Notes: generated by a model not told the origin, from the sequence alone. A stretch of 64,000 nt of DNA from Blastomyces gilchristii SLH14081 (GCF_000003855.2 NW_003101630.1:33470-97469), one strand, 5' to 3'. Positions 46,008 through 59,122 are shown, counted from the first letter of the stretch. Numbers and translations are program-made.

Positions 46008-47409
46008 AACCTGATTTTCCTCAGAACTACATATAAGAACTGATATCTCAGAATGTTCAATCAATGACAATAACACTCTATAATTTCATAAATGATGCTG
46101 AGTCTCTCACTTTGAACTCTTACACATCTGAATAATGTAAGAGATGCATGGTTTGTATATAACTGATCATTCAGACTGTGAACAACTGTATAGAATAATC
46201 TCCTGAGAGTTTTACTAATCTAAGATAGTAAACAGCATCAGATACTTTATCTGAAACTGCAACTATTATTCTTTCATCATCTTATAAAAGAACTGTAGAA
46301 AAGATCTACTGAAATCACTTAATATCTCTGATAGAATCTAGTGAGATGTGATAATTAACTTTGCTGTTGATCTCTCTGAGAGTAAGAATTGTAGAAACAT
46401 TCTGATCATTATGAATTAATTGAGTAAAGATATAATATTGAAATCTTGTAATAAAATGAATACTGAACAAGTCACTGAAGCTTTTCTACAGAGCCTGTTC
46501 TATCAGATACATGAATTACTAAAATCTATAGTATTAGATTAAGACTGTCAATTTGTGAGCACTCTCTGAACAAGAATCTGTCAAGTTCTCAAGATTACAC
46601 ACTGTCTGTTAACTGTCTATCATTTCAAGACTGATAATGTATTAGAACAGATAATTCAGACTGTGAAGAATTATCTTTATAAGTTCTGCAATCATTTATA
46701 AGATAATTAATATGATCTTCTTCTACATGCAGAGGTTGCTATCAATGATCAAGATGCTGTTCCAACAGATATAAGCTCATTCTTTCTCATATACAGATAT
46801 CACATGAAAGTACTGAATCTTCTAGAAATTATACATTTCACACTGAATCTCTGCAGTCTGATCCAGATCACTGATAATATAGTAATAAAACTCTGAGACA
46901 TCTGTAATTGAGCAGAAGTCTTTATAGTGAGTGCTAAACAGAATCAAGAAGATTGAATCAATATTCACTGAGATCTCACTGAACAATATAAGATAGAAGA
47001 TCTGATATGATTGAATCTTAAGAATATATAAATCATATGTTTATCTCATACACTGAATTATCATCATGTCAAGTATAAAGTGATAGAAGTTCTAGATAGT
47101 TATAACTACTACTTTAACACATTATCAGAGATTCATAATATCTTTCATACAAGCTTGCTCTGCTGTGCTGTTATCAATCTGTTCTCTTCTCAACTGACTT
47201 CTGACTGACAGCTGCCAGGCATTATAGAAGAAGATAATGGGCTTGAGTGAGAGATTGAGAATATTCTTAATAAGAGACTCTGCAGCTGCAGCTGACAATA
47301 TCTTGTGAAATGAGTCAGGTATGATTATCTGACCTGAACTCTGAGTTTCATATTATTCAAAACAGCAGCTCTTGATCAATGAGAACTACTTCTGGAGAGA
47401 GAGGGCTGA
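46008..47409 (+). pseudogene. Gypsy2 copy 2 pol, part 2 (integrase and chromodomain)
   Basis: Integrase continues after LINE F: CNYYSFIIL near 46258, core near 46340-46600, then FHTSLLCCAV near 47145 and QYLVKXVRYDYLTX near 47295-47335 (chromodomain, Trp codons as TGA). The stop TGA at 47407-47409 abuts the LTR, as in Gypsy2. Confidence 0.7.
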
Positions 47410-47810
47410 TGTGACGGGCTGCGCCTGATCAATCATATAGACCATTCTGTTACACTTCACAGATTTCAATTGCTTCATTCTTGAACATGTATGCTCTGAT
47501 TCTCAGCTATTCTCAATCACTGATTCAACCACTTCATTCTCAAATGCATACACACTGATTCTCAGCCATTCTTGATCACATACACTCTGATTCTCAGCCA
47601 TTCTTGATCACTGATCCTCAGCCGCCATGAATGCATATAGATTCTTCCGCCTTGAAGCTCCACTGTGTACATCACCACATACATGTATAAATATTCACTT
47701 CAATTGCTGATTCTCACACTTTCTCTTTCTTTTCCTTCTCTAACATTTTTCTCTTTGTTATATAAGACCCATCAATATCATACTGATCTATTCGACGTAG
47801 GCCCCTTACA
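47410..47810 (+). repeat. 3' LTR of Gypsy2 copy 2, expanded to 401 bp
   Basis: Matches the 270-bp LTR but with about 130 extra bases at 47465-47625 made of imperfect repeats built on ctgattctcagccattct. The right end cccttaca meets hAT2 at 47811. Confidence 0.82.
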
Positions 47811-49740
47811 TGCAAGAAGTGAAAGAAGTAAATTCAGAAGATATAATAAAGATTTAAGAAAGATAATAATTTATTTTTAATAAAGATAATAACTAATTAC
47901 TGATATATATAAGAAGAATTATTATAAGAGAAAATAATCTTCTATCTTAGTGTAGTTATAATTGTAGTACTAACTCAGATTGAATATTATTAATGTATAA
48001 AAGTAAATAAATCATCTTGATTAATCTCTATTATATTTCTTAAAATATATTAATATTATGAAAGAGAGTGTTATTAAATTATATTATCAGATGATATTAT
48101 TAAAAATATATTAATATTATAAATATCAATATTGGAAAAATATTGATACTTATACATTATAGTGATTTGTGAATCATGATAGTTAAATATATATATATAT
48201 ATATATTATTCCTGACTTGATTACAACTTGTACAATAATTGTTAAAAACTCAAAATCAATTTTAATTATTAATAATTATGAACTTATAACTAACTAATAT
48301 AAAAAAAAAAAAACTTTTTCTACTTCTTCTCTTTCTCATTCTTCTTATCATTCTTCACAATTTACTTCTCATTCTTCTTCTTCTTCTTCTCCTTCTTATC
48401 TGAGATAATAATCATCTCAAAATCTCTCTTCACTGTCTTCTCAGAAGAGGGTTCTCACTGCTTCTTCTCAGTCAGGTTAATCTGTATCTCAAAATCCTGC
48501 ATTTTCTGATCTGCTGTCTCAGGTTCCACCTCAGCAGTAAGCAGATTGACATGCTCAGAGAGCAGAGCTGTCTTCTCAATGTTCTGAATCATGGAGCACA
48601 TTCAAGACTGAAACAAGGTCTCAATCTTCTTCTTCTCTGCCAGCTTCTGCTAATTAATTAGAGAATAGAAGTATTATTAAAAATTATTATCTCTCAACAA
48701 ATAAAAAACTTATCAGTTTTAACTTCTTTATCTTCTACTTTAACACTCTTTTAATCTTCTTCTACTATTGTTTATTTGTAGTAACACTCTTCTTCTCTCT
48801 CTCTGTCTTTATCTTGAACTCAAATCATTCTCAGAACTTCTCCTGGTTTCACTGCTGCTGTATGAGACTCTTCACTGTCTTCTTCTTCAATCTCTCACAG
48901 ATGATGTCATCTGCATTATTTCTATACTTAGTTCAGTCTAAATCTATCAGAAGTGTTATTTAAAATTGTTATTATTCTACTCTCTTACAGAGCATCTTCA
49001 AGACATTATAACATGTCTTGTGATCTGTCTTCTCTTGCTTAAACACCTTCTTCTTCTCTCTCTTCAATCTGTGATGATGCTCACGCGCCTTGATGGTCTG
49101 CAGGACCGCAGAATATTTGAAGAGAGATAACATGATTGATTTTAATAAGTGTTAAAGAGAGATGAAGGCAGGAGAGACGGTCAGAAATGATATAATAATG
49201 ATGATAATAATGATGATGATGATGATGATGATAATGATGATGATGAAAGAAGAAGTGCATAGAAATATATTACTGACTTATCAAATATAAAGAGACAAAG
49301 AAAATATTAACAGCTTTCAGAGATATATGAAAATAGCTACAGTGTTGCATAGTAACATCATCTTCATTCAATACATGCAGTGTTGATATTCTTTGTATGC
49401 AGTTATTATATAATCTATATCAGAGATACATGCAGAAAACAGATCTTTGTTACTAGAGAGAATAATTGCAGTGATCCTTCATTTTCATATTATAAAGATA
49501 AGTTATTCTTATTTCTTTCTTCTCTCTTTTCTCTTCTTCTTCAACTCATCACTAAGTTCAAGCTGATATGAAAACTATTACAACACTCTTAGAAACTCTC
49601 AAATTGAAGAGTATAGACTAATCAAATTTTAAATACAGAAGAATCAAATTATATTCAATATTACTAATTATTCATTCTCTCTTAATAAAATCACAGTCAT
49701 ATCTTTCTCTCTCTCTCTCAAACATAACATAGCTCATGAA
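47811..49740 (-). mobile_element. hAT2, internal piece
   Basis: Matches hAT1 18771-20735. It holds the shorter (TA)n run, the second hAT frame (48300-49085) and the GAT/AAT microsatellite (49188-49250). It is bounded left by the Gypsy2 copy LTR and right by the LINE D tail, after the sequence catagctcatgaa. The 5' end of hAT2 (matching 20736-21898) is not in the window. Confidence 0.82.
48300..49085 (-). pseudogene. Second hAT-borne reading frame, hAT2 copy
   Basis: Same segments as 19265-20045, somewhat better preserved: KVFKQEKTDHKTCYNVLK near 49000-49055, TALLSEHVNLLTAEVEPET near 48520-48575, and a Lys-rich tail ending about 48310. CpG and CC/GG are more frequent here than in hAT1 (for example gaggtggaacctgag). 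Product unknown. Confidence 0.4.
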
Positions 49741-50118
49741 TTATTATTATTATTATTATTATTCTTCAATTATAGATGTATGCAGTCAGAGACTATGACA
49801 TCTACCTGAGAACCTTTAGTTCTCAGGGTTTTTCCTATATCTATAGAGTCAACTATTATACACTTATCAATTTCAGATATGCAAAATCAGAAAATTCCAG
49901 CTCAGAATACAAAAACTGTTTACAAATTGCAGTATTTCAACACCTTCTGATACTTTGAAATCATTTGAAAATATCATGACAAAGGAAAAGAGAACATAGT
50001 CTTAAAGATAGACATATTAAATAGATAGATAGAAAAGAACAGAAGAAAACAAGTACAGTAAAGAGAGACTATAACAAAATAAAATTATTAAAAGATAGTA
50101 TATAGCTGTTTTAACAGA
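49741..50118 (-). other. LINE D 3' UTR and AAT tail
   Basis: (tta)n at 49741-49764 on the plus strand and hairpin at 49805-49827 with both arms paired. The open frame at 49776-49958 is non-coding UTR. Confidence 0.65.
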
Positions 50119-53100
50119 CTATATCTAATCAATTTCTGCCTCTTCATATTCAGATACTTCTGAATTCAGTCATTTTCTTGTAGCTGCTTGAGTTTCTGAT
50201 AGAAAGTCTATTAAGTATTTAATTCCTGTCTCAGTTGAGAATAAGAACCTCATATTTAATTGATTTAAATCATACTTCTTCTTTAATCTGACTCTGAGAC
50301 TATTGTATAATGTACAATGTATTATAATATACTCAGGATTTTCATTTGTATTGCAGAATGAGCACTTTGTTGAATTAAATCTATCATTAAATCTTTGTAT
50401 ATAGAATTTGAAATAATCATGTTCTAGTTTTAGCTGAATTATGAATGAGAATATTTTCTTTTTACATTTAATTGAACAAGATTTTCACTTTGATTTTATC
50501 TCAAATCTTGAATAATGTATGCTCTTCTTTTGTTTCTGCCAGCTTTTATTTCACTTATTTAAACAAGATTCTTTTATCTTTCTCTTTATGAAAGATCAGG
50601 ACACTGTTTTTTCAATAGATCTGCTTAATTCTGAACTCTTTTTTACAGCTGAATCAGTCAATTCATTGCTATGAATATTCATATAAGTAGGAACTCAATG
50701 CAGATGAATTATCAGTTTAGATATTCTTCTCTTTTGAATTTTCAAAACAGAGTTTAAAATCAGTTCAAGATTCATGTGATTATTATAAATCTGACTATTT
50801 CTAAGTCTTTTTAAAGCAGCTTGACTATCAGAGAATATTCATATCTCTTTCAAACTATTTCCTCTTTTATGAGATTTTATTTCAATGAGTTTGAAAGCTT
50901 TTACTATTACAAATAGTTCAGCATCAAAGACTTCAGATTCACAGTTTAAATTCCAGAAATCTGAGATAAAATTGATATTTTCTTCAGTATAAGCAATGCC
51001 TGTGTCTAATCAATTCAAATTCTCATTTTTTGAGTCATCTGAGTAAATCAGAATAGAGTCTTTTATATTGATTATAGAGATCTTCTTTAAATGCTGTTCA
51101 TATTCTCTCTCTTTAGATAGTTCATTTATTTATAAGTCTATGAGAGATTTCAGCTTTTCTCTTCAGAGAGATATCTTCTCATGATCAATTTTCTCAACAT
51201 TTAATAAAGAAAATTGATTATTAATAAGTGAACATAGTCTATACAGTTGAGAGAGCATTTTCTTTAAAGCATTATTCTCATTTCAATCAAGAAATCTATT
51301 TCAATCCAGTTCATTTCCTGAGTTAACTGATGGAAATGAAGAAGAGACTCTTTCTCTGATTATATAGTTTGATCTCATCTTCACAACTCTCAGAGTATAG
51401 TTTATACAGGTCTTTTCAAATTGAATAGCAGGAGATGAAATTGAAGCTTCAATTTTCATTGCTTTAATAGAAGATGATTTGAATGCTCTCAGAATTCTTC
51501 TCAAAGCTCTGTTTTGTAAACTTTGAAACAGTTCAGTAAAGTTATCTTGATTATTTTATTAAACTTGAACTTCATAATCAGCTACTGAGATAATACAGAC
51601 CATGTATAACTGTCTCATAGCCTGAAAAGATAGACCTCTCTCAGTATTTGATAGTCTGATTATACTTTTCAGTAGTCTCTCTGCCTTGATGATTCTTTGT
51701 TGAATATGATATTTAAAATTCAACTTGGAGTTTAATAATACTTCTAGTCATTTGACATTCAAACTGGGTTTAATCTCTTTATTCAAAAGAGTTAGACTTA
51801 GTTCTTTCTTATTAAATCTGGAAAAAAAGTGAATTAACTCAGTTTTATTCATATTAAATTAAATTAGACTGATATCTACTCTAACAAAGATTTTCTTTGC
51901 TGCTTTCTCAATCACTTCTAAATTCTCTTTGATTGTCTTTGAACTGTAGAGTAGACTAATAACATCTATATAACTTGAAGATCACACTATTTTCATCTCT
52001 CTATTCTTGAATAGATATGCAGTGTATATTGCAAATAAAACAGATAAGATTGAAGATTCTTATGATACTTCTATTTTTATCTCAGTTTTATCTTGTTTTC
52101 TTCCATCAAAGAATAGTTGTATAATTCTTTTAGACATGAAATAATTAACTCATTTTAGTAGAGAAAGTGACAGTTTTAACATCTTCAAAGTTTGAATCAT
52201 CTTAGACTTTGAAACATGATCAAATGCATCTTTTATGTTAATAAAAACTGAAGTTGAGACCAGGTCTTCATGCTTTGCTACTTGAACATTATGAATAACT
52301 GAGAGAACAGTGTCAATTGCAGAACATTGTTTTCTATCTCTCATTTGTTCATTAAATAGAAGACAATCACTAATAGAGCTTATAAAAGATAATCTAGTAG
52401 CTATTATCTTTTCTAGAACTTTTCTTAAACAGTTCAACAGAGATATTACTCTATATAACTTAGAAATTAACACTTTTCTATTAGATTTTGCAAGGATTAC
52501 TTCAGTAGCTTCTCTTCAGCATTCAGAATGATAATCATTTTTTAAGAGATTGAAGAAGAGCTCAAAATATTCATTCTTCAAGTAGAAATATGTGTTTTGA
52601 ATAATTAAATGATTAATTGAATCAGGCCCTACAGCAGTTTTAATTAAACTTGAGAATATTGCTGACTCTAGTTCATCACATGTAAGCTCAGGCCATTCTC
52701 AGTTATTTTCATCAATATATTCATGAAATGACATATTCTTCTCTTCTAAATGTGATGAGTTTTGAAAGAGAATTCTTATAAAAGCTTAACATTTTTCCTC
52801 AAAAGAGTTTGCTGTATACAATTCATTCTGAAATTCATATTCTAAGATTGAAAGCTTTGCTACACTTCTTGTTTTAGTATAGTTGAAGACTTTAAAAACT
52901 TCTTTTTCTTATGTTTCTTCAAGAAATTTGTTTCAGTAATCTGTTTTGGCTTTTTTAATATCTGATAAATATTCATTTTGAATAGCTTTGAACTCTTCAT
53001 CAGATATTAAGTTATTCTTTCAATCTCTCTTAGCAGTGACTATTTGCTTTCTTTTAGAAGTAATATTCTTGTTTCATCAAGGTTTGAAATACTCAGAAGA

Positions 53101-54069
53101 CTTTTTCTTTGAAATATTTTCTTCAATACTTGTTAGAAGAATAGATGTAATCAGCTTTACTCTATTCTCAAGCATTTCATTTGAGATATCTTGACTTTGA
53201 TTTCAATAGAGCTCACTCTGTCTTGCAGATTTCAGCTGTTTTACTCTTTCTTCAACTGCTTTTCAATCAGCTTTTTCAAAGTTATACTGATTAGAGAGAA
53301 GAGGATTTTCACTTCTTTGTTTTTCACTCAGTTCAATATCAAATTGAATGATCTCATAATCTGATCCTGAGGTTTCATTTGAATCAATAAACCAGTTTAT
53401 AAGTCTTTTTTCAATTAGATTTTGTGACATGAAAGTTAGATCTATAATAGATTTCTGTTTCATGTCTTTTCTAAAGAATGTTTGTTGATCAGACTTGTTA
53501 ACTAAATCTATTAAATGTTCAAAGATTCATTTAATCAGATTATCATCTCTGACTGCTCTTTTATATTCTGAATTTCATCAGAAATGATATGCATTGAAAT
53601 CTTCTACAATTATAGAGTTTCTTAATAAAGTTATATTCAGAAATTCTCTATTAATTATTCAGATATTATTATTTTTCTTCAATGACTTTTCATTATAGAT
53701 ACTTATAAGCTGTATAGTATCAAACTCATTCTTTTTATCTATAATATTACTCATCAGAATATCAGAGTCAGACATGATATTAAATCTTAGATTAAATTAA
53801 TATCTTGATCTTGTTCTTTCATAAATCACTACTCTTGACTTTATCTCAGACTTTTGAGATAGAAAGTAGTAGTAGCTTGAATCAGAAATGATGTATTTTT
53901 ACTGAGTATCACAATTCAGTTTCTGAAGCAGTATTAAATTCACTTTTTATTCAAATGCAATTTGAAGATAAGAATAAATACAATTTGAGTTTCTATTCAC
54001 ATTATTTTAAATAAATGTGATTTTTGAAGAGTTTTTAAACTTTTTTTATTATTTTTATTGTATATTTAT
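50119..54069 (-). pseudogene. LINE D ORF2 (endonuclease, RT, RNase H), RIP-degraded
   Basis: The start codon, ATG in A and E, is ATA here at about 54069. Endonuclease pieces include QKSIIDLTFMSQNLIEKRLI and FDIELSEKQRSENPLL (53463-53263). RT includes LLNCLRKVLEKIIATRLS and RDRKQCSAIDTVLSV (52473-52150). The catalytic box near 51955-51985 reads YIDVIS, so the second Asp is lost. RNase H lies at about 50630-51060 and the stop TAG at 50121-50119. Confidence 0.78.
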
Positions 54070-54079
54070 ACTAAAAGAG

Positions 54080-55697
54080 AGTAGAAATAGAGTAGAATCT
54101 AATCACTATTATCAGATAGTAGATTATAACTATTTTGAAAAGTAGAAATCTCAACTGCTTACATTATATCTAGTTTATCATCAGAGTCATTTCTCAATTC
54201 TCTAATCTTAACAGAAGTTTAAGAATTCAACTTCTATTTACATTTAGCTGAAAAATTGAAGATTGAAGATTTAGATAGTTAAGAGTTTCTTCTTCTTAAG
54301 CTTATAATTATAAGTGTACTGACTTGACTATTCTCTTCAGTTCTAGATTGACTTTGAGCTTCATCTTTTCTTCAGTTCTTTTGAGTTCTTGAAGCAAATA
54401 TATATTTTTTTGAGCTAGATGCATATTTTTCTTTGCAATTAGAGTATTTAAGCTGAGTATATTAACATATTTTATCTCTTTTTAAGCATGTTTCATATTG
54501 ATACTCACTAGTTTTATAATCTCTAGCACAGAATGCACATTTTGAGTCTTTAAAATAAGAGATTATAAAGTATTCATATCTTTGATAGTTTGAACACTGT
54601 GTTTGAGCTTTGAGATTCATTCTTGAGTCTTTGTATTTATAAACTCTCCTTTTCAAACCTGCTACTCTTACTTCAGAGATCTTTGACTGTTTAAGTGTTT
54701 TTATATTCACTAGAACAGAGGCATTTCTTCTACTTTGTCTGAACTCAATTGAATTTAGTTATACAGACTCTTTTCTCAGTTGAATAGAGTTGTATTCTTC
54801 TAATTCATTTTTGAGAAGTAGTATTTCTTCTTCACAGTCAAAAGTTTCAACTGAAATATTATAAAGAATAAATTTGTCTTATTTTTCATCTCTCTTAGAT
54901 AGAATTATTGTGTTTCACAAAGATTCTGTTACTGACTTTCAGAGATTCTCACTCTGAATAAGGAATTTCATACTGAATTCAGACATTGTAGTCAGAATGA
55001 TAAAGTTTTCAAAGAAGAATAACTCAATTGCAGCTATAACTGATTTTTGAACTTCAATATCAGTTATTAACTGAGAAAAGAACTGCTGATTAATTTCATT
55101 TCTGATTCTGAAAATGAGATTTAAGTTTAGCTTATTTCTTTGTAAGATATTCTGATTTAAAACTTTGAGAATAAGTCTTCTATTTCTGAAGATTTGAAAG
55201 TTTTTCTCTTTTTACATATTTTTCTTTACTTTTCTATGAATAGAAGTATGAGCAGTATTCTTCTCAGTTTTCTCAGAATTTTGAGCAGGTTTTGAGATAG
55301 CAGATTTAGAGACAGCAGATTCAGCTGCTTGAGCATATACTTTCTTCTAATTTAAAGAAGAAGAAGAAGTAGAAAAAGAAGAAGAGTAAAATAAAGAGTC
55401 AGTGATTATACTAGAAATTTTCAATGTTTTTTAAACTGTGTTTGAAATTTCAAGTTTGAACTTGATCATCTTCTGTAGTTGTCTAGTCTGAGTATGAAGA
55501 ATTAACAGAACTTCTTTATTTATCTCACTCAGATACTGCTTTTCAAGAATCTTGCTTACTTTTTCAAGTTTCTGTATTTCAAGAACTTGTTATTTCTCTA
55601 TTTCTTCTTTCTTTCTTCTCTTCAGAATTTCAATCTCAGAAATAGCATTTGAGAAAGCATGTTTTTTCACATCAACTGAGTGTATTTTTGAACTCAT
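54080..55697 (-). pseudogene. LINE D ORF1 (zinc-knuckle Gag-like), RIP-degraded
   Basis: ATG at 55697-55695. The knuckle region is open at 54710-54462, with CSNYQRYEYF, CAFCARDYKTSEYQYETC, and then CSNCXEKYASS-like sequence near 54440-54400. Several Cys and His are changed to Tyr. The upstream YAQAAESAVSKSAIS block lies near 55290-55350. The frame is broken by stops in the N-terminal half. Confidence 0.7.
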
Positions 55698-57363
55698 TAT
55701 TCTCACTCAATAAAAAGTTGGTCAGGCTGTTTCAATTGAGATATTTATTGAACTCTTTTGAAAAGTTGATCAGACTGTTTCAATTAAGAGACTTCTAAGT
55801 CTGTTTTCAATTGAAAAGTTGATCAGACTGTTTCAAAAGAAGAATAAAAGACTTTTATATATAAAACACCTGATTTTTTTCACACTAGTTCAGTAACTAG
55901 ATTATATTTTTGAAGAGAATCTAATAAACTAAAATTAATTTTTAAGATAAATCAATAAAATCTTTACAATCTCTTTCTTGGAATACAGTGAGAAAGAGTA
56001 TGATATCAATTAATAATAAATCAGATAATATAACAGTTTTTGAGAGAAAAACTGACAAACAATAAATTAATTTTTTGCAGAGAAATTGATTAAAACTATT
56101 CAATTTTATTCTAAATCATTCAATTCTTCTCACACAACAAGTATGCAACTCAAATCAGTTAATAAAGAGTGTAAAAAGAAATTAAGTATTAATAAAAGCT
56201 CTTCAGTCACTGAAAAAGTAATTCTTACTTAAAAGAATATGAAATTATAACAGAAAACAGCTCTGTTTTTAATTCTTTGTAAGAATATTATATAAAACTC
56301 AGAGAAAAACACCTTACTTTTTCAAGAGAAGTAAAAAACTATTTCTAAGATCTTTTTTTTTGCATTAACTGCTGTAGAAGAATGAGATAGAAACTGCTAA
56401 GATATGCACTACTGTATACTCTCTATCAAGACTTTCCCTCTTCAGAGTCTTGATATTATAGAGAATATAAGTCTGTTTCTATATAATAATATAAATATTA
56501 TCAGTGAGATGTACAGAAACTGGTTATTTATATCTTAAAATAGAAGACTTTATCAATGATTATATTAATATAGAGTTAATTCTCAAATTCAATAGAAATC
56601 TGATATTGCTGTTCTCAATCTCTTACAGAATCTATTGAATATTGAGATATTAAAACCAGATTTAATATATCTCACTATACAGGGATCAAAGGCTCAGTCA
56701 GATCTTGAGATATACTGATTTTATAGTTATCATATCTGCTGATTATATATTGAATACAGTTGCTGAGATATCTTTTTGTATTTTTCTGTCAGAGATGAGC
56801 CAGATTGAAAGAGGCAGTACAAGAGTGAGACTTGATGTTGATGTCTTGATACATCAAAGACAGAGAGGGTTTTTCATCAAGAATACACTTCAGATATATC
56901 TGTTGATTATGTGTCTGATACTATTACTGAGGTATCTTTTTGTATTTTTCTGTCAGAGATGAGTCAGATTGAGAAGGTCGGTATGTGAGTGAGACTTGGT
57001 GTTGATGTTTTGAAACATCAAAGATAGACAGGGTTTTCATGAAAGTTGCTTTTCAGATATCTTCACAACTACAGATCAGGGATCTTCCAAACTTAAGAAG
57101 ATTGATGCATATGGCTCGGTCTCTTCACCTTACAATTTGTATGGCAATTTGGCACAGGGTTGTGGTGTGATAGGGGTGAACAGGGGATAATCCCACCCAG
57201 GAGTTTCAAACAATGTCTGGTTCACATTTGACTGAATAACTCCACCACCACTCGGGGTATGCGGTTGGCGATAGGGTCAAAATGCTTGTATGATCGAGGG
57301 CTTTTTGACGGATCTATCAGCGGGTTCTTATTCGAATAATTGAGCGAGTTCGTAGTGAAGCGC
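55698..57363 (-). other. LINE D 5' UTR
   Basis: Homologous to 271-2165 with three short tandem units near ORF1 (55722-55830), an uninterrupted MITE site near 55980, a T-run (56351-56360) and the GC-rich cap, here more mutated than in A and E. The frame at 56705-56962 is an artefact. Confidence 0.6.
56735..57062 (-). repeat. Duplicated 164-bp monomer in LINE D 5' UTR
   Basis: Two direct copies, starting at 56735 and 56899, of the block that begins tctgctgattat and includes ctttttgtatttttctgtc. Copies A and E have one unit. Tandem 5' UTR monomers are known as promoter units in some mammalian LINEs; that role is inferred here. Confidence 0.78.
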
Positions 57364-57366
57364 TTG

Positions 57367-57379
57367 GAATTCAGTGATT
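57367..57379. repeat. LINE target-site duplication in Gypsy3 (partner at 30424-30436)
   Basis: gaattcagtgatt, the reverse complement of the sequence next to the LINE A tail. Three extra bases (ttg, 57364-57366) separate it from the LINE 5' end. Confidence 0.75.
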
Positions 57380-59122
57380 AGAAGAAGTTTAGATTTATCA
57401 TTCTAATAATATAAATAAAATACTTGAAGATGCTATTTTAATATCTGATTCTGATATTCAGTCAGATTATCTGTCTGCAGATAAAATGCAATACTGAGAA
57501 GATATCTTATTATAAGATAATAGTAAAAAGCTGATCAGTATTTACTGATGAAGAGAAATTCTCAATCTGTTATTAATAATTTCAGAGCATTATAATTATA
57601 AATAATAATATCTAAAAACAGATCAGTTAATTCAGAGGCTTTAATCTTGTTATAAATAGCAATATATTTAATTATCTTTATAAAGTAGTTAATAATGCTT
57701 AAAATTGAGTTATATTCTTTAACTCTTGTCAACTTCAGCAGATTAACTATAAAATTCATTAATAGATTCTATTATAAGTTCTTTAAAACAGGCAGTGATA
57801 TTAAGTTACTGTATTACTTATGCTGTAAAATCTTTATTCTTTAACAGATATTATAAGTCTTAATATACTCTTTAACATCTGTCTGAAGCTTGTCTTAAAT
57901 ATATTTATATTTTAGAAGCTTCTCAGTCTTCTCTAATCTGAAGTGTTCTATATAAGAATTATTATGATAAATTCTTATTAACTTCTGATACACTGCTCTG
58001 CTATGAGAGATGAAGACTGAATTATTCAGTAGTAGAAGTTTACATTCTTCTAATTATCAGTGACTTGATTTCTTAGCAGTATTATCTCACTCAGAACCTG
58101 TCTCTTTCAAGTTTAAATCAGATTCTTTTTTCTTCATTTTCTGAATTTAAGCTGTAGTAGAGATATCTCTCTTCTGTGACTTATTAATGAATTTCAAAAA
58201 TAGTCAGATTGAAAGATTGTAGATTATTTCATTCTTTATTAATTTAATAATAGTAAGATATAATATGAGAAGCTTATAATCTTCAGTGTCAGTTCTCTGC
58301 AGAGATTTGAGTTTTCTTTCATCTTTTATACTGAGTTGTATAGCTGTCTTACTAATGCTGTTTCTAAGCTTCAGAAAATTTTAACTCTCTGCAGCCAGCT
58401 TCTTCTGTAGTAATACTAGAGATTCTTTTATAGAATTCTTCTCTTTATTAATAATATTATAATCAGGCTGTTTAGACAGTGTATTGACAGAGTTAAGCTA
58501 ATCTGAACAGTATAAGATATAGAAATTATACTCTGAAAGCAGCTTTACTTATCTGACTTAATATTCTGTCAAGCTCTTTATTATCAAGAAGTAATATAGA
58601 TTTACATAATTAGTGAGAACTTTCACTGAGTACTTACTACTCTGAAGATAATGTTATCAGATTTTAAAGAATTTAATAATTACTAATATCTCTTAATTAT
58701 GAATATTATATCTTCTCTGAGTGAGTGATAACTTCTTGAAGAAGAAAATCACTGATCTTTATTCACAGTGTTTTATAAACTCTGTGAAAAAGCCTTCTCT
58801 CACAGACATTTCATTATCTGTATTCTCAGAGAGTATTATTCTCTGATTCTTTCAATATTGAAAGGTCTTTAATGTCAACTGTGAAAAGATTTCACAGATC
58901 TTATTCTCAGATATATTAGTCTCACACTGACTAAGTAAGTCAGAGTTAAAGTGATTCAGTATTATAATATCTGTAAAAGCTTATTTTAATTCTACAAATA
59001 TCTGTATAGTATCTTAAATGTGAATAAACAGTTCTATTTTTCTATCTTTCACACTTCTCTTTAACAGATCTGTAACAGAGACAGTAATCTGTAAATATAT
59101 ATAGATAAATTATCTGTAGAAA
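57380..59122 (-). pseudogene. Gypsy3 pol, N-terminal half: RNase H and integrase
   Basis: On the minus strand from 59122 the frame reads a late RT/RNase H region with VLTNYVNLYYF and IKSLTEYXVRXVKLLSEYNF near 58510-58610 (the motif xDHKxLxYFxxxKxLTxRQxRWxEFLSxYNF of gypsy RNase H). The integrase opens at 57759-57562 with NFIVNLLKLTRVKEYNSIL, ending KLLITD. It continues SIAFYLQTDNLTEYQNQ near 57440-57490 (TAFHPQTDGQTERxNQ type) and stops at KLLLITEF beside LINE D. The rest is at 30427. The upstream RT is replaced by the Gypsy1 copy inserted at 59123. Confidence 0.75.

Larger units (their letters stand above)
41161..47810 (+). mobile_element. Gypsy2 second copy, 5'-truncated, with LINE F insertion
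   Basis: Homology to Gypsy2 begins about 41191 in gag and continues through pol to a 3' LTR at 47410-47810. No 5' LTR is present. The first 30 bases (41161-41190) are unassigned. LINE F interrupts the integrase part (44341-45992) with a 15-bp duplication. The 3' LTR abuts hAT2 sequence at 47811, so this copy was inserted in hAT2. Confidence 0.82.
49741..57363 (-). mobile_element. Tad-like LINE copy D, full length
   Basis: Complete minus-strand LINE: tail and 3' UTR (49741-50118), ORF2 (50119-54069), ORF1 (54080-55697), 5' UTR with a duplicated monomer (55698-57363). Its 3' flank is hAT2, while its 5' flank is the Gypsy3 integrase and pairs with the 3' flank of copy A. There is no SINE and no MITE, so it provides the empty sites for both. 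Confidence 0.84.
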
